DNA of 6,071 nt, from contig CAILTC010000344.1 of the NCBI GenBank assembly GCA_903837025.1, positions 1-6,071 of the forward strand. The letters run 5' to 3'. The notes beneath the pieces were generated by a model. It saw nothing but the letters and a program-made list of their open reading frames with translations. It was not told the origin of the DNA and did not search any database. Source of the stretch: an uncultured Bacteroidota bacterium (GTDB lineage Bacteria; Bacteroidota; Bacteroidia; Flavobacteriales; Flavobacteriaceae). The position numbers and the translations under genes were made by a program. Shown piece after piece: positions 4,578 through 6,071 of the stretch; the stretch's first letter is position 1, and each line of letters starts with the position of its first letter.

Positions 4578-6005
4578 ATGGAACTAACACGATTAATAGT
4601 AAAAGGGGGCGTAATTTCACCAGGTGAATTACGAGAAATTGTAAATATGGGTTTAGAACAAGGGCTTGATTCCATCTCGTTTGGTTCTCGACAAGATATT
4701 ATTTTTCCTAAAGGTTTTGCGGCTATTGAAAAAGAAAAATCGGGGAAAAATCATTTTGTTTATCCTGATGAGGAAAGTGGGAATAACATTGTCACCTCTT
4801 ATGTTTCGACGGATATTTTCAGTAATACACCTTGGCTTACCGGAAATAAATTTTTATATATTCTAGAACAATTCAAGGAACAACCCCAGCTAAAAGTAAA
4901 TATTACCGACCCAAAACAGCAATTAGTTCCTTTGTTTACAGGGCATATCAATTTTATTGCTTCGGAACATGAAGATTATTGGTTTATGTATATACGTTTG
5001 CCAAAATGGAGTGAAATGGAATTGTATCCCGTGCTGATTTACAGTTGGAATATTGCCGAGGTTTATTACGCCATCGAAAAAATAGTGGAAGAAGAACCCC
5101 ATTCGGCTGATATGATTTTTCAGTTGGTTAGTGATACTTTAGATTCTAATAATCGAACAATCGACCAACCATTAAACATTCCGTTTTATCCGTTTCCTTA
5201 TTATGAAGGAATGAATAAATTGGGAATTGACCAATATTGGCTGGGTTTATATTGGAGAAATAACTTATACGATTTAGACTTTCTAAAAGAAATGTGCGAT
5301 TTATGTTTTGATTGCAAAATCGGAAAAATATGTATCACCCCTTGGAAATCCTTCATCGTAAAAGGAATTCCAAAAGACCGAAAATTAGATTGGGAAAAGT
5401 TCTTGGGCAAAAAAGGAATAAACGTAAGGCATTCCTTGTTAGAACTCAATTGGCATTTGCCTGTAGCCGCCGAATGGGCTTTGAATTTAAAGACCTTTTT
5501 GGTTCGTACCCTAGATCAATACGATATTAGCACCTACGGACTCACTTTTGGATTATCCGAATACAATCGGGATGGGCATTATTTTACCTCCATTGTTGTC
5601 GAAAAAAATCAAATGCCAAAAGAATTAGAATCCATAAAAATCAGGGATACGTATAATGTTTTGTACGCTAAAAATTTCGACCCCAATACCAAAGAATACA
5701 TCGTTCTTACACAAGATATCGACAAACAAGAATTGCCTTTGATCTTGATTGAATTGAGTAAAAAATATTTTGAAGAATTAGGGAATTCTATTCCAGAAAT
5801 AAGCGCAACATCAATAAAAAAAGAAATAAAAGAACAGGATATTCATCAATGTACCTCCTGTTTAACGCTTTATAATTCCCAATACGGAGATTTTACGCAA
5901 GGAATCGAAAAAGGAGTTTTATTCGTAGATTTGCCCGAAGATTACCAATGTTCCTTATGCGAATCGCCAAAAAACAGTTTTATAGATTATCTCGAAAAAG
6001 TATAA
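4578..6005 (+). CDS. Rubredoxin-tailed protein with a degenerate nitrite/sulfite reductase-like fold
   Basis: The 475-residue product ends in a clear rubredoxin domain. C425 and C428 (CTSC), then DLPEDYQC458SLC461, give four cysteines for one iron, though the usual glycine after the fourth cysteine is glutamate. The first 400 residues resemble nitrite/sulfite reductases only in outline. GGVISPGELREIV...GSRQDIIF (10-43) looks like a first ferredoxin-like half-domain. NIVTSYVSTDI (70-80) looks like the start of a siroheme-domain repeat. The segment LGLYWRNNL...ITPWKSFIVKGI (222-264) looks like a second half-domain. The Cx5C and Cx3C pairs that hold the siroheme-coupled [4Fe-4S] are not found, so nitrite reduction is unlikely. 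C240, C243, C246 and C252 form a separate CxxCxxCx5C motif. There is no signal peptide or membrane segment. The gene lies 92 bp after the nitrate reductase gene on the same strand. An electron-transfer or assembly role in nitrate assimilation is inferred. The rubredoxin call is firm; the rest is tentative. Confidence 0.85.
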   Translation: MELTRLIVKGGVISPGELREIVNMGLEQGLDSISFGSRQDIIFPKGFAAIEKEKSGKNHFVYPDEESGNNIVTSYVSTDIFSNTPWLTGNKFLYILEQFKEQPQLKVNITDPKQQLVPLFTGHINFIASEHEDYWFMYIRLPKWSEMELYPVLIYSWNIAEVYYAIEKIVEEEPHSADMIFQLVSDTLDSNNRTIDQPLNIPFYPFPYYEGMNKLGIDQYWLGLYWRNNLYDLDFLKEMCDLCFDCKIGKICITPWKSFIVKGIPKDRKLDWEKFLGKKGINVRHSLLELNWHLPVAAEWALNLKTFLVRTLDQYDISTYGLTFGLSEYNRDGHYFTSIVVEKNQMPKELESIKIRDTYNVLYAKNFDPNTKEYIVLTQDIDKQELPLILIELSKKYFEELGNSIPEISATSIKKEIKEQDIHQCTSCLTLYNSQYGDFTQGIEKGVLFVDLPEDYQCSLCESPKNSFIDYLEKV

Positions 6006-6017
6006 TTTATATATAAT

Positions 6018-6032
6018 GTCTGCAAAGCAGAC
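6018..6032 (+). terminator. Rho-independent-like terminator after the rubredoxin-protein gene
   Basis: GTCTGC (6018-6023) pairs perfectly with GCAGAC (6027-6032) around an AAA loop, starting 12 bp after the stop codon. A T-rich but interrupted tract (6038-6052) follows. The six-pair stem with four G-C pairs stands out in this AT-rich DNA. It probably ends the two-gene transcript. Confidence 0.6.
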
Positions 6033-6045
6033 CAAAATTTTATTA

Positions 6046-6053
6046 TATTTTTG
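6046..6053 (+). promoter_or_regulatory. TAnnTTTG-type -7 box for a gene beyond the right edge
   Basis: TATTTTTG matches the Bacteroidota -7 consensus and follows the terminator, so a new plus-strand transcript may begin near the window end. No TTTG -33 element is seen at proper spacing. The CCATTAAG/ATTAAG motif lies just downstream. Confidence 0.3.
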
Positions 6054-6056
6054 AAC

Positions 6057-6071
6057 CATTAAGAAATTAAG
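6057..6071 (+). repeat. Second copy of the CCATTAAG...ATTAAG motif, cut by the window edge
   Basis: CCATTAAG (6057-6064) is followed by ATTAAG (6066-6071), with AA shared in the short spacer. This is the left-arm pattern seen at 739-756 with closer spacing. The right arm, if present, lies outside the window. Confidence 0.4.

Noticed and set aside
4578..6005. Calling this gene a functional nitrite reductase
   Set aside because: The cysteine motifs that bind the siroheme-linked [4Fe-4S] cluster are not present; only fold-like similarity and a rubredoxin domain can be supported.
1..6071. Insertion sequence, prophage or integron signs
   Set aside because: No transposase, integrase, long terminal inverted repeats or target duplications are visible. 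The three genes have similar base composition and a coherent theme.

Overview
The window looks like chromosomal DNA of a member of the Bacteroidota, most likely a Flavobacteriaceae genus such as Flavobacterium. The grounds are AT-rich DNA, start codons without Shine-Dalgarno sequences, TAnnTTTG-like promoter boxes, and the style of the encoded proteins. This is inference from reading the sequence; no database was searched.

Layout. At the left edge, on the minus strand, is the 5' part of a Crp/Fnr-family regulator gene (569 down to 1, cut by the window edge just as its DNA-binding domain begins). It carries four cysteines that line up with the [4Fe-4S] ligands of E. coli FNR, so it may sense oxygen or nitric oxide. 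A 403-bp divergent intergenic region (570-972) follows. It is rich in symmetric elements: a long hairpin in the regulator's leader, nested ATTAAG/CTTAAT inverted repeats, a GTTGAA...TTCAAC dyad and a perfect 16-bp palindrome (894-909) about 70 bp before the next gene. On the plus strand, 973-4485 encodes a 1170-residue assimilatory nitrate reductase. It fuses the molybdenum catalytic subunit (NasA type), an FAD/NAD(P)H reductase (NasC/NirB-N type) and a C-terminal BFD-like [2Fe-2S] domain. A 92-bp gap made almost entirely of short tandem repeats (three 14-bp units with a hairpin, then a 7-bp AATCT ladder) leads to 4578-6005. That gene encodes a 475-residue protein with what looks like a degenerate nitrite/sulfite reductase fold, no visible siroheme/[4Fe-4S] cysteine motifs, a private CxxCxxCx5C motif and a C-terminal rubredoxin domain. 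A compact hairpin terminator follows at 6018-6032.

How the parts work together. The window reads as the start of a nitrate assimilation locus. The divergent Fnr-like protein, or a NarL-type response regulator encoded elsewhere, could act at the palindrome to control the two plus-strand genes. The fusion enzyme could reduce nitrate to nitrite with NAD(P)H without a separate electron-transfer subunit. The rubredoxin protein could be an electron-transfer or assembly partner of the nitrate reductase or of a nitrite reductase outside the window. No catalytic nitrite reductase, nitrate transporter or cofactor gene is present here. The least explained item is the rubredoxin-tailed pseudo-reductase.
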